64,000 bases of DNA from Lepiota brunneoincarnata (GCA_023014365.1 JAEBUN010000022.1:558001-622000), one strand, 5' to 3'; counted from the stretch's first letter, positions 12,358 through 25,612 are shown. The notes: generated by a model not told the origin, from the letters alone. Made by a program: numbers and translations.

Positions 12358-14074
12358 TCAGTCCTGAGAAAATAGCTTGATCGCCTTGACTGCCATAGCA
12401 GTACTCACACCCCTATTCCCAAGCTGCATCTTCGCAGATGGAAAGCGATACATACCACAAAATGGCCATCCTCCATCTTGACACTGCAGGTTCCTCAGTG
12501 CGCACAAATCCCTCTGTACCTCGGACACCGGAATCCCAGCACAATGGCAAGCGATCAGCCGCATTGCAATTGCGAGCGCATCTGAAGCCCTCAGAGGTAC
12601 CTATTCTTTCTCGACACCGGGCTTGGAAGAGTGGGAGCAAATTGAATGGGATTGATTTGCCTGCTTGACGAGTGTATGTGATGAATCGATTGATAGCATA
12701 AAGGAAGTAGTCGGGCGTGAGGTAGTAAAGTGTCCCGCCGGAATAGGCCCGATGAAGGAGTATGTGGTAGACCCAGCCGTAGGTCTTGCTGACTTCGTGA
12801 CCTCGGTCGTGACAGTAGAACAGTGTGAGGATGTGAACGCAAATTACCGCATCTACTCGGGGTCGTTGAGGATCATCGTAGAGCTAGTAGTTGGGAATCA
12901 CTGTTAACAAGGGCTCGTGGACCATTGTTAGGTGGAGTACGTACCTGGACGATGCCATCAGAACTGAGATTCATGGCAGCCTTGTCCATAACAGCATTAG
13001 CCACTGGACCGGGGCATCCAAGAACGGTCAGCGCAACAGAGGTGGTATCAAAGTCATCAGGATATGTGCTCGTAGTCAACACCGGTTGTTCTGAGGCGAA
13101 GGAAATGAGTAACTCCTCGTGCTTATTTCAACAAAAGAAATCACCTTGGAAGAAGTTCCACAGTAATGGGTAAGAGTTCAGCGTGACGAGATCTCTATAA
13201 CTCTAATTAGCCTCTGTTTACAATGACATCAACATGTCGCGTACGCATTTCCGGTGGCTTCAAGAATGAGCAGCTGAGCAAAGTTCTCTTTGATGACAAG
13301 ACCGCTGTCGGTCACCGAGTGCATATTTTTGGCATTTTTCCGCAGAAACTCCTTGCCTCTATTCACTGGATCTCCCACAAAATTGAGGATTTGTTGGATA
13401 GCCTTCTCGGTTTCGTCGAACCGGACTGCGTGCATCCCTAGGGACATCGCAGATAGAACATTCTCCGGTTTGTCGTCAACGAATATGACATTCTCAGGGG
13501 ACTGTTCCAAGCCAACTGCCTTGAGAACGTATTCATAAAAGTTGAGGTCCGGCTTCTGCATCCCGAGATCACCAGAGGTGAAAACTTGGTCGAATAACGA
13601 CCATTCCCATGGTTTCGAGCGTACAGTTTCATAATGTGGCTTTGCGATATTGGACATGGCGTAAATCTTGAGGGTGCCATTGGAGGCGTGCTTTAGTTCC
13701 ATCAAGGTTGAAACCAAACGATCGTCACATTCCAACGACATTTCGGCTTGCTTGATGGTGTCAGCTATGTCGGAAGGCGACAGAGCCAGTGTTTCCCCAA
13801 TACGTTGAAAACATTCTGTCTCCGATATTAGCCCACATTCAAACTCGTGCCATGGAAGTGTTGACATCGCTCGCTTGAGGACCTTTGGACTGAGCTTTCC
13901 ATCCACTGGGGCTTTCCAGTTGAAAATTACATCTCCAAGGTCGAGTATGAGAGCCTTATTAGGCGATTTTTCGGAAACCGTTTTGACGGAGTGGGAGGGT
14001 AAGGACACTAAAGTGCAATGCTTAGCAAGGTCAGAATAGTGAAAAGGGGAGAGTATCGCACCGAGTGATCCCAT
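12358..14074 (-). pseudogene. HAD-class II terpene cyclase, copy 4 (frameshift in last exon)
   Basis: Exons 13245-14074, 13145-13194, 12945-13090, 12358-12883. Exon 1 is fully open (830 nt) and codes for a complete HAD-like domain with Asp45 (LDLGDV), Ser141-Asn142, Lys174 and Asp200-Asp201. PDDFDTT is intact. Exon 4 is 526 nt: an extra A near 12584 (TCTGAAGCCC against TCTGAGCCC) shifts the frame at about residue 440, before QDGGWP. It therefore mirrors copy 1: intact HAD nucleophile, broken cyclase C-terminus. A HAD-only or truncated product is possible but unproven. Confidence 0.83.
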
Positions 14075-14139
14075 GATGTAGGCACGAGGATTGGAAAAGG
14101 CGTGAGCAGTTATAAGACATCCGTCAGCTATTTATTTGA

Positions 14140-16500
14140 CGTATGAACCCGGCTTGTTGTCCCCGCAAGTCCCGACGTTTACACACGATGTCGGCACCCT
14201 AGGTCGGTCCTCCGGTCGATGCTTTCCCGAAAACGAAGTTACGAGAACCAAGCAATAGGGCGATACAAGAAGTGCCTAAAAATCCGGGAACCGATAATCT
14301 AAAATGCAAGGGCAAATGCCTATCAAGCAGGTCTTCCGAGCAGGCAGGACAATTTCTTTGCCGTGCGAGTACAGCCACCGTGTGTCACTAGCATAACGTC
14401 CCGTCCACAAAACACGATAATTTTGCAGCGAGTCGACAAGGAAAGGCGGGGTAAGCCCTGGGAAGAATCACTGTTGACAGGAAAATGAGAAGTATTTTGT
14501 GCATGATCGTAGGCGGCGCAGGAGTGGAGGGGTGATCTCAATGAATCGGCTCCAATTCGCGCTCATCATTAGTTATTAGCCATCTTTCATGAAGTAACGA
14601 CTTGAATGACACAATGTGTGATCCACCGGCTTGGGTGCATGGTTTCCCCGACGAGCATTTCAATGAGCCCCAAGTAGTCAAGTCTCGAGTGCTAACCACT
14701 TTGTGTCACCTTCCGGAAGAAAAATCGAATGTCTGTCGTAAGATGAATATGCTTGCAGTTAGGGCACAAATAAATCGACTACATTGCCCCCGCTCATCCA
14801 AGTATCAGAAACATCCATAGAGAGAACTGACAGTCGCTGGTATCGGAGAGCATGAGAGACAGGCCTGAGAGTCAGACCTCGTTCGGGTAGAAGCATATAC
14901 TTCGGTTCCGAATAAGAATGTCGCAAGGTAACCGGAACTGCCTGCGGCGGTTCAAGCCCTGTCAGCAGTCCAGGGCATGTTTGGAGGTTGAAGTGGCTAT
15001 TATGTATGTAGGATATAGAACGACTACTTTATCTTAATACGTTATTATATATTGTCCATATTATCAAAGGTGAGAGTGAGAGCCCAATAACCAGAGCAAT
15101 TGGGGGGGAAATGGATAACTCGCAAGCTCGATGACCATGTTTTAGTATAAGCGAAGCCCGCCCAGAGTACAGGAAAATGAGTAGCACAGGACGGGGTAGT
15201 TTCCTTATTGCGTAAGTTGTGGTGGCTGCCTGGCCGTCTGATATTATTCCTTGTGTACAGTGAGTCCCAGAACTCTTCATTCGATATATTCTATGTTCTC
15301 GGCTTGTTTCGTAGGCTGCAAACGTCATGGTCGTCATACCCTAAAATACATGTGTACAGGCCCCAGTACAACAGATACTATGTTCTTCTGGATGTTCCCC
15401 GACCAGAACAACGTACAGGTGCTGATGTCTCATTCCACAGAGATCCTGGCGACTTATTCCCATATGCCGCCCTATATCTAATTTAATATTTCTCCTCGTA
15501 GATCGCCAAGGATATAATGGGTGCCAGCGTCACAATTTGCCCTGGCATTCTCCGTTCAGACCAGAACAACGGCCACGCTCGGACGAAGCCAACGGCAGAA
15601 GCTGCATTACTTGTCGAGGATTGACGTCGGGACACCTTGTCCATGACGTTTCGCTCGTCATACAAGGAGTATGCGAGGAGCACCTGAGTACGGTGGCTCC
15701 TTCAGTTAAGGAGTAATAAGTTTCACCGTTTTCTATATGTTTTCACTTTCTCCTAATCGTGTATTATAAATACGTCGTGTATGCTCGCCTGGAGTCCAGG
15801 TATGTTCTAGTATTCTTATTTGCAGTGTAGCTTACATAGGTGTCGTCCCTCGGACTCCAGTAATAAATTTCTGCTTGATCATCTAAACTCTGCGCAAATG
15901 TCTCAACGACATTACTGGTCATTGTTAGTGGAATTTATTCTGAATCAAACTCATTATTCACGATTTTCGTCATCACTCTTCGGGTAGAAAGGACGAATAG
16001 TGGCACGCTAATAATGTGAGCTAAGTGCCCGAGGACTGACCACTCCCGAACAAGAGCACAAATTAATGCTGCTCGAGAATTGGGCTCACAATCTTGCCCC
16101 CCCGGAGCGTCATAACAAAACTCCATTACTGAATCTTGTCATCTACATCGAAGGGGATCGGAGTAAGGATCGAGTTGGGTCCGAAGGATTAGAGGCATTA
16201 GCATGCACTTTGAACGAGAATTCTCGCCTAAATCAATGTGGCGGTCATCTGGCCCCCAACTTGGCCTGGCTCCCGATTTCACAGCCACGTTATTCTTGCC
16301 ACAAGGCGCATTGCATGAGTTGGAGCGGCAACGGTGGGCGATGAGTTGTTGGGAATGAGTGTGCGCCGGACCGATTATAAGCCCGAGAGGTGGATCCCCG
16401 AAAGAAGGATAGTGTCAGGGGTTTAGACATACGGTTCCATGTTCGGCTTAGACGCAAGCTCGGATAATGAAAAAAAAGGGCCGGTTGTACAGTACGCACA
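14140..16500. other. Spacer between cyclase copies 4 and 5
   Basis: The first 350 bp are the type II 5' flank shared with copies 3 and 5. No gene was recognised from 14500 to 16380; the short frames at 15029-15486 show no domain. A 100 bp block at 16389-16490 is a direct repeat of 19099-19195. Confidence 0.55.
16389..16490. repeat. Direct repeat flanking copy 5, left member
   Basis: The block from GGTGGATCCCCGAAAG to the A-run and GGCCGGTT is about 85 percent alike to 19099-19195, for example GGTTC/TTGATGTTCGGCTTAGAC in both. The two members bracket cyclase copy 5 and its flanks. Confidence 0.75.
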
Positions 16501-16613
16501 TACAAGAGGCCGTATATAGGTCTCAGGGGAATAAGCTAACAAAGGAGAAACGTGGTGAGTTCAAACACAGGGGAGACAGGGGAGAGCTACTTATATAAAG
16601 GGGCGGGCAGGAA

Positions 16614-18327
16614 TCAATCCCGAGAAAATAACTTGATCGCTTTGACTGCCATAGCAGTACTCACACCCCTGTTCCCGAGCTGCATCTTCGCAGCTGGAAA
16701 GCGATACATACCACAAAAAGGCCATCCTCCATCCTGACACTGCAGGTTCCTCAGTGCACACAAATCCCTCTGTACCTCGGACACCGGAACCCCAGCACAA
16801 TGGCAAGCGATCAGCCGCATTGCAATCGCAAGCGCATCTGAGCCCTCGGAGGCACCTATCCTTTCTCGACACCGTGCTTGGAAGAGTGGGAGAAAATTGA
16901 ATGGGATTGATTTGCCTGCTTGACGAGTGTATGTGATGAATCGATTGATAGCATAAAGGAAGTAGTCGGGCGTGAGGTAGTAAAGTGTCCCGCCAGAATA
17001 GGCCCGATGAAGGAGTATGCGGTAGACCCAGTCGTAGGTCTTGCTGACTTCGTCACCCCGGTCGTGACAGTAGAACAATGTGAGGATGTGAACGCAAGTT
17101 ACCGCATCCACTCGGGGTCGTTGAGGATCATCGTAAAGCTAGTAGTTGGGAAATATTGTTAACAAGGGCTCGTGGACCATTGTTAGTTGCGTACGCACCT
17201 GGACAATGCCATCAGAACTGAGATTCATGGCAGCCTTGTCCATGACAGCATTAGCCACTGGACCAGGGCATCCAAGAATGGTCAGCGCAACAGAGGTGGT
17301 ATCAAAGTCATCAGGATATGTGCTCGTAGTCAACACTGGTTGTTCTGAGGCGAAGGGAATAAGTAACTCCTCGTGCTTGTTTCAACAAAAAAGACCACCT
17401 TGGAAGAAGTTCCACAGCAGTGGGTAGGAGTTCAGTGTGACGAAATCCCTGTAACTCTAATCAGCCTCTGTTTATAACGAAATTGGCATGTCACATACGC
17501 ATTTCCAGTGGCTTCAAGAATGAGCAGCTGAGCAAAGTTTTCTTTGACGACAAGACCGCTGTCGGTCACCGAGTGCATATCTTTGGCATTTTTCCGCAGA
17601 AACTCCTCGCCTCTATTCACCGCATCTCCCACAAAATTGAGGATCTGTTGGATAGCTTTCTCGGTTTCATCGAATCGGACTGCGTGCATCCCTAGGGACA
17701 TCGCAGATAGAATATTCTCCGGTTTGTCGTCGACGAACATGACATTCTGGGGGAACTGTTCCAAGCCAACTGCCTTGAGAACATATTCGTAAAAGTTGAG
17801 ATCCGGCTTCCGCATCCCAAGATCACCAGAGGTGAAAACTTGGTCGAATAACGACCATTCCCAGGTTTCGAGCGTATTGTATCGTAATGTGGCTTTGCGA
17901 TATTGGACATGGCATAAACTTTGAGAGTGCCGTTAGAGACGTGCTTCAGTTCCATCAAGGCCGAAACCAAACGATCGTCGCATGTCAGCGACATTTCGGC
18001 TTGGTTGATGGTGTCAGCTATGTCGGAAGGCGACAGAGCCAGTGTTTCCCCAATACGTTGAAAACATTCGGTCTCCGATATTAGCCCGCATTCGAACTCG
18101 TGCCATGAAAGCGTTGACATTGCTCGCTTGAGGATCTTCGGACTGAGCTTGCCGTCCGCTGGAGCTTTCCAGCTGAAAATTACATCCCCAAGGTCGAGTA
18201 TGAGAGCCTTGTTGGGCGATTTTTCGGAAACCGTTTGGACGGAGTGGGAGGGCAAGGACACTAAAGTGCAACGCTTAGCAAGGTCAGAATAGTGAACAGG
18301 GGAGGGTATCGCACCGAGTGATCCCAT
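16614..18327 (-). pseudogene. HAD-class II terpene cyclase, copy 5 (one-base deletion in HAD exon)
   Basis: Exons 17499-18327, 17399-17448, 17199-17344, 16614-17138. Exon 1 is 829 nt, one base short. A G is missing near 17864 (CATTCCCAGGTTTCG against CATTCCCAGGGTTTCG), which breaks the frame at the RSKPWEW segment between HAD motifs II and III. Exons 2-4 are intact, including PDDFDTT and QDGGWP. HAD motif I is normal (LDLGDV). The loss falls in a run of Gs, so a base-calling error must be excluded before calling it a dead gene. Confidence 0.82.
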
Positions 18328-18399
18328 GGTTAGGTATGAGGGTTGAAAAAGGTCTGAAGAGTTCTAGGACACCCGCCAGCTATTTATTTGACCTATGAA

Positions 18400-19687
18400 C
18401 CGGCTTTGTGGTCCCCGCTAGCTTTGACGTTCACACATGATGTTGACACATCCAGGTTGATCCTCCGGTCGATGCTTTCCCGATAAGCGAGGTTCCGAGA
18501 ACCGAGGGATGGGGCGATACAAGAAGTGTCTAGAAAGCTACTAACCCATAAACTAGAAACACAAGGGCGAAATGCCTACCAAACAGCTCTTCCGAATAAC
18601 AACCAGCATGTGATTGCAAAACCTAGCATGCATCCGGTCCACAAAACACGATGGTTCTGCAGAGAATCGACAAGGAAGGAACACGCCGAGAAGAATCACT
18701 GTCGGCAGGAAAAAGAGAGTTCCTGTGCACGGCCGTAAATGACGCCGGAGTGGCCCTGGGCTTCTGTTGATCTGTAGCCCAAACAAATGAGCGTGACCAT
18801 CAATTCCAATCTTTCATCTCCTGGCTCTGAGCTCCAAGACAAAGTCAGTAAGAACATGGCGCCTCAAACACAACCAATGTTGCATGTGATCAGAACGGCC
18901 ATATGGGCATGGATCAGTTCCTGCGCCCGGGCTGCTCTGGGGAGTGCGGATGTGTGGTGGGATTGGTGCAAATTCTCAATTCAGATGTGTTGCAGGGAAA
19001 CCATTTCCAGTGTCACGTGCCATCATCATTCAAAGTGATGACTTGGAAGGACACACTTCTTGACTCGAGTGCGTCGTTGGATCGATTACAAGCGGGAGAA
19101 TTGGATCCCCGGAAGATGGGTAGTGTCGGGGTTTTGGACATACGGTTTGATGTTCGGCTTAGACACAGGCTCAGATAAAAAAAAAAAAGGACCGGTTCAA
19201 TGACATTCCGGCACTCTTCTGGCTGTCAGCATGGTTGATTAGAAGGTTGCATTCCTCATATAGGCTGCTGCGTGGCACTTAAAAAGGATATAGAAGACCT
19301 GCAGATGACTAGCACTGTGAACTAGCAAGTGTCCGCTGTGAGAATCGCGCCTCGGAGGCAGTGGAGGGAATTTCAGAAAATCGTGATCCATCGTATTCAT
19401 ACATTAGCGGGCTCTCATGGAATTTGAAGTAGTTCACGAGGAGTTGGAGAGCGGATTCATGACAAGGAAAATATCCTATGAGTTTCAAAAAGCTTGTTTG
19501 GCTGCGTCTCCGTGTCCTTGCATCCTGGGCCCGGGGTACATATGAACTGGGGTCAGAGAACCACAAATGTTCTAGCATGCATCGCATCGTTTACTTCAAT
19601 GCGCTACTATTTACTTTCGTTTTAGGAACAGGAAGTCGTTATGATGCCTGTCGGCCGCCTAGTATACCAACATGGTCCGAATCAATA
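18400..19687. other. Spacer upstream of copy 5
   Basis: The part to about 18700 is the type II cyclase 5' flank. The stretch 18787-19040 has an 83-residue open frame without recognisable domain. The block 19099-19195 is the right member of the direct repeat that brackets copy 5. Nothing else is seen before the 3' end of the glyoxal oxidase gene. Confidence 0.5.
19099..19195. repeat. Direct repeat flanking copy 5, right member
   Basis: See 16389-16490. It contains GGATCCCCGGAAGATGGGTA and a 12-base A run. Confidence 0.75.
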
Positions 19688-21856
19688 TTACAAGCTTGGT
19701 AGCTTGACCCCTTGATCCTTCACCGGCGGTGCCCGTCCATTACCAACCATAACACGCGCACCAGCGCTCGTCATATCATCTACGGTCACATAAATGAACG
19801 CTAGATGTGTAGAAATTTACGCGGAACAAGATTCGAGTCAGTGGTTACATTAACAAAAGCAGATGAGATCCACGCACCCGGCCCTGGAGGGTACACTCGA
19901 TTATTAGGTGGACTGAGGACGCTAAGCGACTTGCGGTCTGGGGAAAGCCTCGCTTCCATAAAGACGAGCCGAGAACTTGAATGGAAGGCATGAGAGGAGA
20001 ACCCGAGATCCATTAGCGCGACTGGGATTCAAGGATTAGTCGAGTTCACCTCTGGACCGAACCGGTATAAGGTGAGGGCTTTACCCACCTTTGATCGATG
20101 AGGCACGGAGGTTAGGAGGAATGTTGATTCCGACATTGAAGTGAGAATTGAATTGGATCTGGGAGGGGACGGTGTGGAGTACTGGGCGCGAGGCCATCAT
20201 ATATGGGGGGTTGAGGTATTCGACTCGGAATTCGCTGTGCGAGGTATTGAGTCATCATGATCCGAGACGAGCCGTCAATATGAGCTTACGTTGGATATCT
20301 AGTCTCGTTCACGACCTGCCCATGAGGGTTGGATCCGGCAATGAGAATGTTCCTGGCAAGAAACTGAGCACAATCTCTCCACTACTGAATATCTGGCCTA
20401 AAACTACATACCCGCTGGGGGTTAGCGTGGCCACTGAATGATATAGCCTTGGAATATCGCTCGTCGGCATTCCTTGGCTACTGATACGACGGCCAAGAGG
20501 GGCACTGGGTGTATAAAGAGATGGCGTGAGGCTAAAGAGATCGTGAGCACCAGGCACCAAACTCTACTACTCAAGGTTACCCCACTTACGCTGGGTGATC
20601 GGCGTTCGACGCTCCGTCAACCGCATTCTTAACACCAGCAAACGCGGCGAAACCGGTCTGCCCACCGTTGACAATGAGAACCTGTCCGTTCGGAAGTAAA
20701 AGCATCTCAGGCATCATTCGACCCTTCCAACATATGTTCGACAGTCCAGCCCTCGTTTGATACCAGCTGGCGTCAATTCAATGCGACTGCACTGGTCTGA
20801 TGCTGGGAACTGTGAGTCAAGCTCGGCTGGGGGAAGCTGGTCTGTCGAATTTGTACCACCACAGACTAAGACCTCTGGTGTATAGAAAGGAGGGGAGAGA
20901 GGAAGAAGGGTTGCTGATCCGTCGAAAGGGTTCGTGACGCGCACACCATTCGGAATGTCAGGAAGTCGAGTCTCTTTCCCAGTCTCAATATCATAGATGC
21001 TGGATTGGTTATTTGCGACAAGGAAGACCTTGCCATCGGGCAAAGCAAATGCACTGATACGAAGTTAGTCTAAGGGCTTATAGCTATCAGCGGGACCTAC
21101 CGAGGGAAGAGATTGGCTGGCAAGGTGCGAGCCAGGAAATCGGACGGACGTGGAACGCCGCCATCTTTAGGCGGGAAAAACTCAAAGCTGTTTACGGGGT
21201 CGGTGTTGTAGAATGGCTGTCCGTTCATGTATTCCACCAATCACCATCTAGGATCACCTTGAGTTTCACAAAAGGAAGCAGATGGCCAGGGTATGTTCAC
21301 TCACAAGCGAGCCATCAAAGATACGAATTGAACTGGGATACCATCGAGTTTCGGCTAAATGAAGATTGGCTTGATCTTCAAAAATCTTGCAACTGGCACC
21401 TGTGGGGTCGTCACAAGGTTCCAAAAGCCGCACCCCCATCCGGCCATCTGTAGCCTTGTCGATGACAGGTATGTGACCTCCAACACTGACCTACAACTGG
21501 AATGAATCAAACTTGCCGACATCGTTCGGTGTTTGAACACGCACCATCGTCCCATTACTCAAAAAACTCCCGGATGCACAGAAGCTATCGGAGACAACGT
21601 CCAATGCAGTCGCAGTGTTTGTCTCGAAATTCCACAAGGCACCCCACGCGGGATGGCCATTGATCTCAAGTGGATCATTTGTAGCCCGATCGAAGAAGAT
21701 GGCGTGAGTAGGTGAAACGACGATAGCCTCGAGAGCCAAGATGCCCGAAGTTCCGTTTTGGACAAAGTGCCAACCGGGCCCCGCACCAGCAACGGTGCTA
21801 ACACCGAGACTTAATAATAACGCTGTTAGGAAACGATGGCGACTTGAACTCCACAT
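19688..21856 (-). pseudogene. Glyoxal oxidase (radical copper oxidase), disrupted
   Basis: The frame starts MWSSSRHRFLTALLL, a secretion signal, and can be followed through about seven exons to the stop at 19688-19690. Family landmarks are present: FCASG (Cys93, the Cys of the Tyr-Cys cofactor), RWYPSS (the cofactor Tyr), RLYHSVA (axial Tyr-His), [10 protein letters not shown] (copper His) and the RVMVGNG tail. Such enzymes oxidise aldehydes and feed H2O2 to lignin peroxidases outside the cell. Lesions: an in-frame TAG at 21491-21493 with conserved sequence in the same frame on both sides, a missing base near 21235 after MVIGG, and extra Gs near 20751 and 20723. Introns near 21062-21105, 20533-20590, 20360-20410 and 20225-20285 keep good splice sites. 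Probably a recent pseudogene. Confidence 0.85.
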
Positions 21857-21899
21857 TGTCGTGACGAGAACACGGGCTGTTCATCGCGCATATAGATTC

Positions 21900-24829
21900 G
21901 TCGACCTTTAAATAAGAAACCTCTCGTCTGTCCTTGTAAGAGCCTTCGCCGTGTATGGACACCTGTGGGTACGTCGAACACCACCATGGGATAACCAGCC
22001 CAGATATCGAGGATTAGGCGGGGGTCCTATTGGTGCGCATGGTTTATCAATGGGCGTCCACATGCAGGTCAGAGAATTAATGTCCTTTGGGAGTAAATGC
22101 CACCGCTATGCGCAGTCATTCCCAGCAATTGGCGAGATTGTATTGCCCCACAGCCACAGAGGGTGCGGAGGTAGAGCGGAGTTAAAGGATATCGAGGGAA
22201 AGGAAATTTCGACTTGCAAGGTGGGGCATTAATGATCTGCGAGGCGATTGAGTGCGCGCGGGAGTGCTGAATGGATGTCGAGAAACCAACAAATTCAGTT
22301 CCAAGTACCCGCTTCAACAGGGGACGGGCCCTGCTTGTGGGAGAGATCTGTGACTGCCGGCGATGAGCAATAGGCAGTTGCACTCCATCCAGCACATGTT
22401 GATCTACCTTCAGCTGGTCTTGGCATTCTATTTTCGATGTTGGGTCGCTCCAGACGCTCGTGTATTGGAAACCTAGGGTTTTGGATTGAGACCTTCCACG
22501 GTAGACAGGCAATCAACGTCGAGATGCTATGATTGTGGGATATTTAGCATCATAAAGTGGTCTATACATGCATTAACCCCGGTGAGATGGAGTATTTAAT
22601 GGACACACCATGAGATGCTACGACAAGAAAATATCATGGTTCATTTATGTGATTCGCCGAGCCCAAGTGATGATCAAAGCCCTTGCCCTGCCAAGGCACG
22701 ACACCGTCATATGCATTTACACCGGGGTACCCTAAGTAGTAATGATAGTCAACAATCGTTTCTCTGACATACCATCTTAAGTGGTACAGCGCTTGTGGAA
22801 ATCCAGGGCGTAGAGATAGTGGAAAACGGACGCGTTCTCAAGCGCCCACTATCCCTCTGTTGGGCCTTCGATCACTCCCACGCTCTTGTTATTGAGCATC
22901 CGGCCCTGCGTCTGCTTGTTTGCATGCCTTCGCCATATGGGCTTGCACGAGTTACTTGTAGGATGCGTCCCTCGAAAAGAAGGCTACAGAGAACAATAAG
23001 AGGGTTTTGAGGTTAGTGCAGAATAGCTTACTATGTACTCATTTCCGCCTGGCAATCCCAGACTATGTCACCTTGAGTGTTGCATCCGGAACTGGGGCCA
23101 TCAATGAGTTCCCCAGTTGTATTTAGAGCGATGGACAACATCTCGCCTCTGCAGCTGAACCGATTACTGGTAGAAAGGTAAACGTTTATACAATAAACAT
23201 CCACCCTAGTCAACGATGGGATTAATTACGTTTGGCTTGAGATGTATGATCATGTCCGAAGAACTGGCTTGCGCCGGGGGCTGCCCTCTGTTTGTGTCCG
23301 TATTACTGGCTTTCTCCCTGCACTGGGGAGAAGCCACCTCTTGATCGACAACTCCAAGCCGAGCTTGAGATTATACATATCATATAACATTGGCTACGCG
23401 ATTTGAAAAAAAAAAAAAAACACCAGCGTTTACCGGCTTTAAGTTGAGATTTAATGTCAATATTGACACTATGTCACGACGACCAGTCGTTTTGGAAGAG
23501 AACAGGTAATCAAGCGGAACTTGCGGTCTCGACAGCTTCCAACGCTTGTCCTTGAGTTTATCGGCAGAGTAATTCACATTTGTTCGGGAAGACAACGATT
23601 TCTCTGCCATGTTCACTCATCACGCAAGCAAAGAAGTCCGCATTGACACAATGCTAAGGACTTCTACTACGAGGCGCACATTTACAGATATGCTCCAGAG
23701 CCCCTCCCATTAAGACCAACGTACTTGACCTTCACTTCGGTCCACCAATAAACTACGAGTCATGAGCTTCTTTAATTCCATATAAATGGCACCAGAAGTA
23801 AGCTTGGCTTAGCACCCTTATTGTCTTTCACTGGTTAATGGTAGCGATCGTCCCATACGGCGTTCTTCTCATGATATTCCCGCAAAGGCTATAGATCAAG
23901 GCATTCACAAAAAGCTGATGCCTCCATCGTGATCGGTATTCCGCACGCTACATCAACCTCACGTTGGGTATTTTGATTGCGGCTCACAGAATGAACGTTC
24001 GACAATGGAGGGCGTTTGACATTTGTTCCTTCTGGTGCCTCAAGGTATGAACTCATGATGCTATCCCGGGATTGCCTGATTCCTAGCAGTGCGCATGGAC
24101 GCGCGTCAAATGGGTTTGTGACTCGATTAGTTGGCTCAATCTTCCGAGGGTGAGTCAGGGTCGGTCTCCCATGTTATTGTCCACAGTGTAGACGATTGTG
24201 GGAATGAATGTTCTCCTCTGTCCAGGTGTGACGATCAGCTTCTCCATACCCTATGTCAGTTTCATGAGAATCCCGTGCTGCGGGGACAAAATAGCACCTT
24301 GGGGGACGTGTTGAGTGTGGATTCTACACGCACTCTTCCACAACCCCACCGTTCCTTGGCAGTTGCTCGGACATCGACAGCGCCTTCGCCCGCAGACACC
24401 GAACGCAGTGCCCGTTCAGTGGTCTAAGCTATTGACAATTACCATAACGGGAAATCCTCGGAACACAGGGTCGCTTATTGTCGATGCCAACGGATGAGAG
24501 GTCCGGCAAGCCTCTTTATTGTCTCCACAAAGCACCGCGCGCATTGTCGCCGCTCGAACAAGGGATAAAAATAGTAGGCACATTGCGATTTTTGACGGGA
24601 CACACAATAGAGTGAGGCACTTTGACCCTCGAAAGTGTTGTTGCGAAGGCCGGAAGAGTGTTGCTATGCGGCTGATGGAAATAACGCCCAGAATACTGTG
24701 CACAATAAGTGCTGGAGGTATAAGAGTGGCTAGGTTCGTGTCTGGGTTGGAAGTTCAAGCGTTTGCAGCAGTTTTTTTGCGTCCATCATTTCTTTTGGCC
24801 AGCCAGAATCACCCTCACCAATCACTGAC
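21900..24829. other. Intergenic, no gene recognised
   Basis: Only short open frames without domain resemblance or consistent splice structure (for example 22069-22512 minus, 24131-24427 plus). An A run of about 15 lies near 23405. The last few hundred bases are the upstream region of the first pheromone precursor. Confidence 0.5.
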
Positions 24830-24979
24830 ATGGACGCCTTTACCACTCTCTCATCATTCTTCTCCACCGCACCCGTCCTCGAGAGGGCTGAAGACGATCT
24901 CGAAGCTTCTTTCCCCCCTGTTGATGAAGAGACAAGTAGCAAGAAATACGGGAATGTTTCATATTGTGTTATAGCTTGA
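24830..24979 (+). CDS. Mating pheromone precursor 1 (CaaX, CVIA)
   Basis: A 49-codon intronless frame, ATG at 24830, TGA at 24977-24979. It begins MDAFTTLSSFFST and ends NVSYCVIA. The C-terminal Cys-Val-Ile-Ala is a farnesylation/methylation CaaX box. Length, acidic middle (RAEDD) and CaaX end are those of basidiomycete a-factor-like pheromone precursors, which are cut to a lipidated peptide of about 9-15 residues and sensed by STE3-type receptors of a compatible mate. It matches precursor 2 (29553) at MDAF, SFFS, RAEDD, DE and YCVIA and has exactly the same length. The mature N-terminus is unclear; cleavage near DEE or KK before the last 8-14 residues is a guess. Confidence 0.88.
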   Translation: MDAFTTLSSFFSTAPVLERAEDDLEASFPPVDEETSSKKYGNVSYCVIA

Positions 24980-25612
24980 TCGTGTCGCATTCTGTGGTAA
25001 GCTATCTCTTCGGTGCACTCAGACTCGATGCTAATTTGTGGTAGTATCAGAGCGAATCACGATATATTTATGACGCGACGTGGATCGTCGAGTAATGAAT
25101 GATCCAACATCACCACAACTTTATACCTCTCAGCACGCTATCTCACTCATGCTGTATCATCACACACGCGGTTCACTCATTCCTTGTACACAACAACCAC
25201 ACCTTTCCTTCATTTTTAAATTCCTCATATAACCCGAGGCAACGACTTTCTTTACTTTCTTTTGTTTTCTGCACGTTTCGTTCACATTCATTTGGAGGAC
25301 CTGACGGCGTCATGGCCTTGACGACCGGTTTTTATTATCCATATTATTTTTCGCTGGACCATTCGAAATTTCACGTAACTTACTTTTTTTCAAACTGTGA
25401 ATAGAAAGATTTTTTGCCTTTGGACAATATACATACATACCATCTGGAAATCCGGAAAGACCGAAAGTGGAGCGGGATATCACGTGAATAAATGACCCGA
25501 ATCAGTGCGGAGTTTGATTCGCCTCGTCCCGGTGCTGACCGTTCCATCAGACGTCTACGAACAAAGTCCTCCCCCCTCACCGTCTGTCCTCCCTCACTCT
25601 CGTTTGTTCAGC

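Noticed and set aside
18787..19038. Possible STE3 receptor fragment (WWDWCKFS)
   Set aside because: Only a loose resemblance to one STE3 loop, no transmembrane helices around it.
21450..21500. An intron that could remove the TAG in the glyoxal oxidase frame
   Set aside because: The available GT donors and AG acceptors do not restore the frame of the following conserved block, which lies in the same frame as the TAG.
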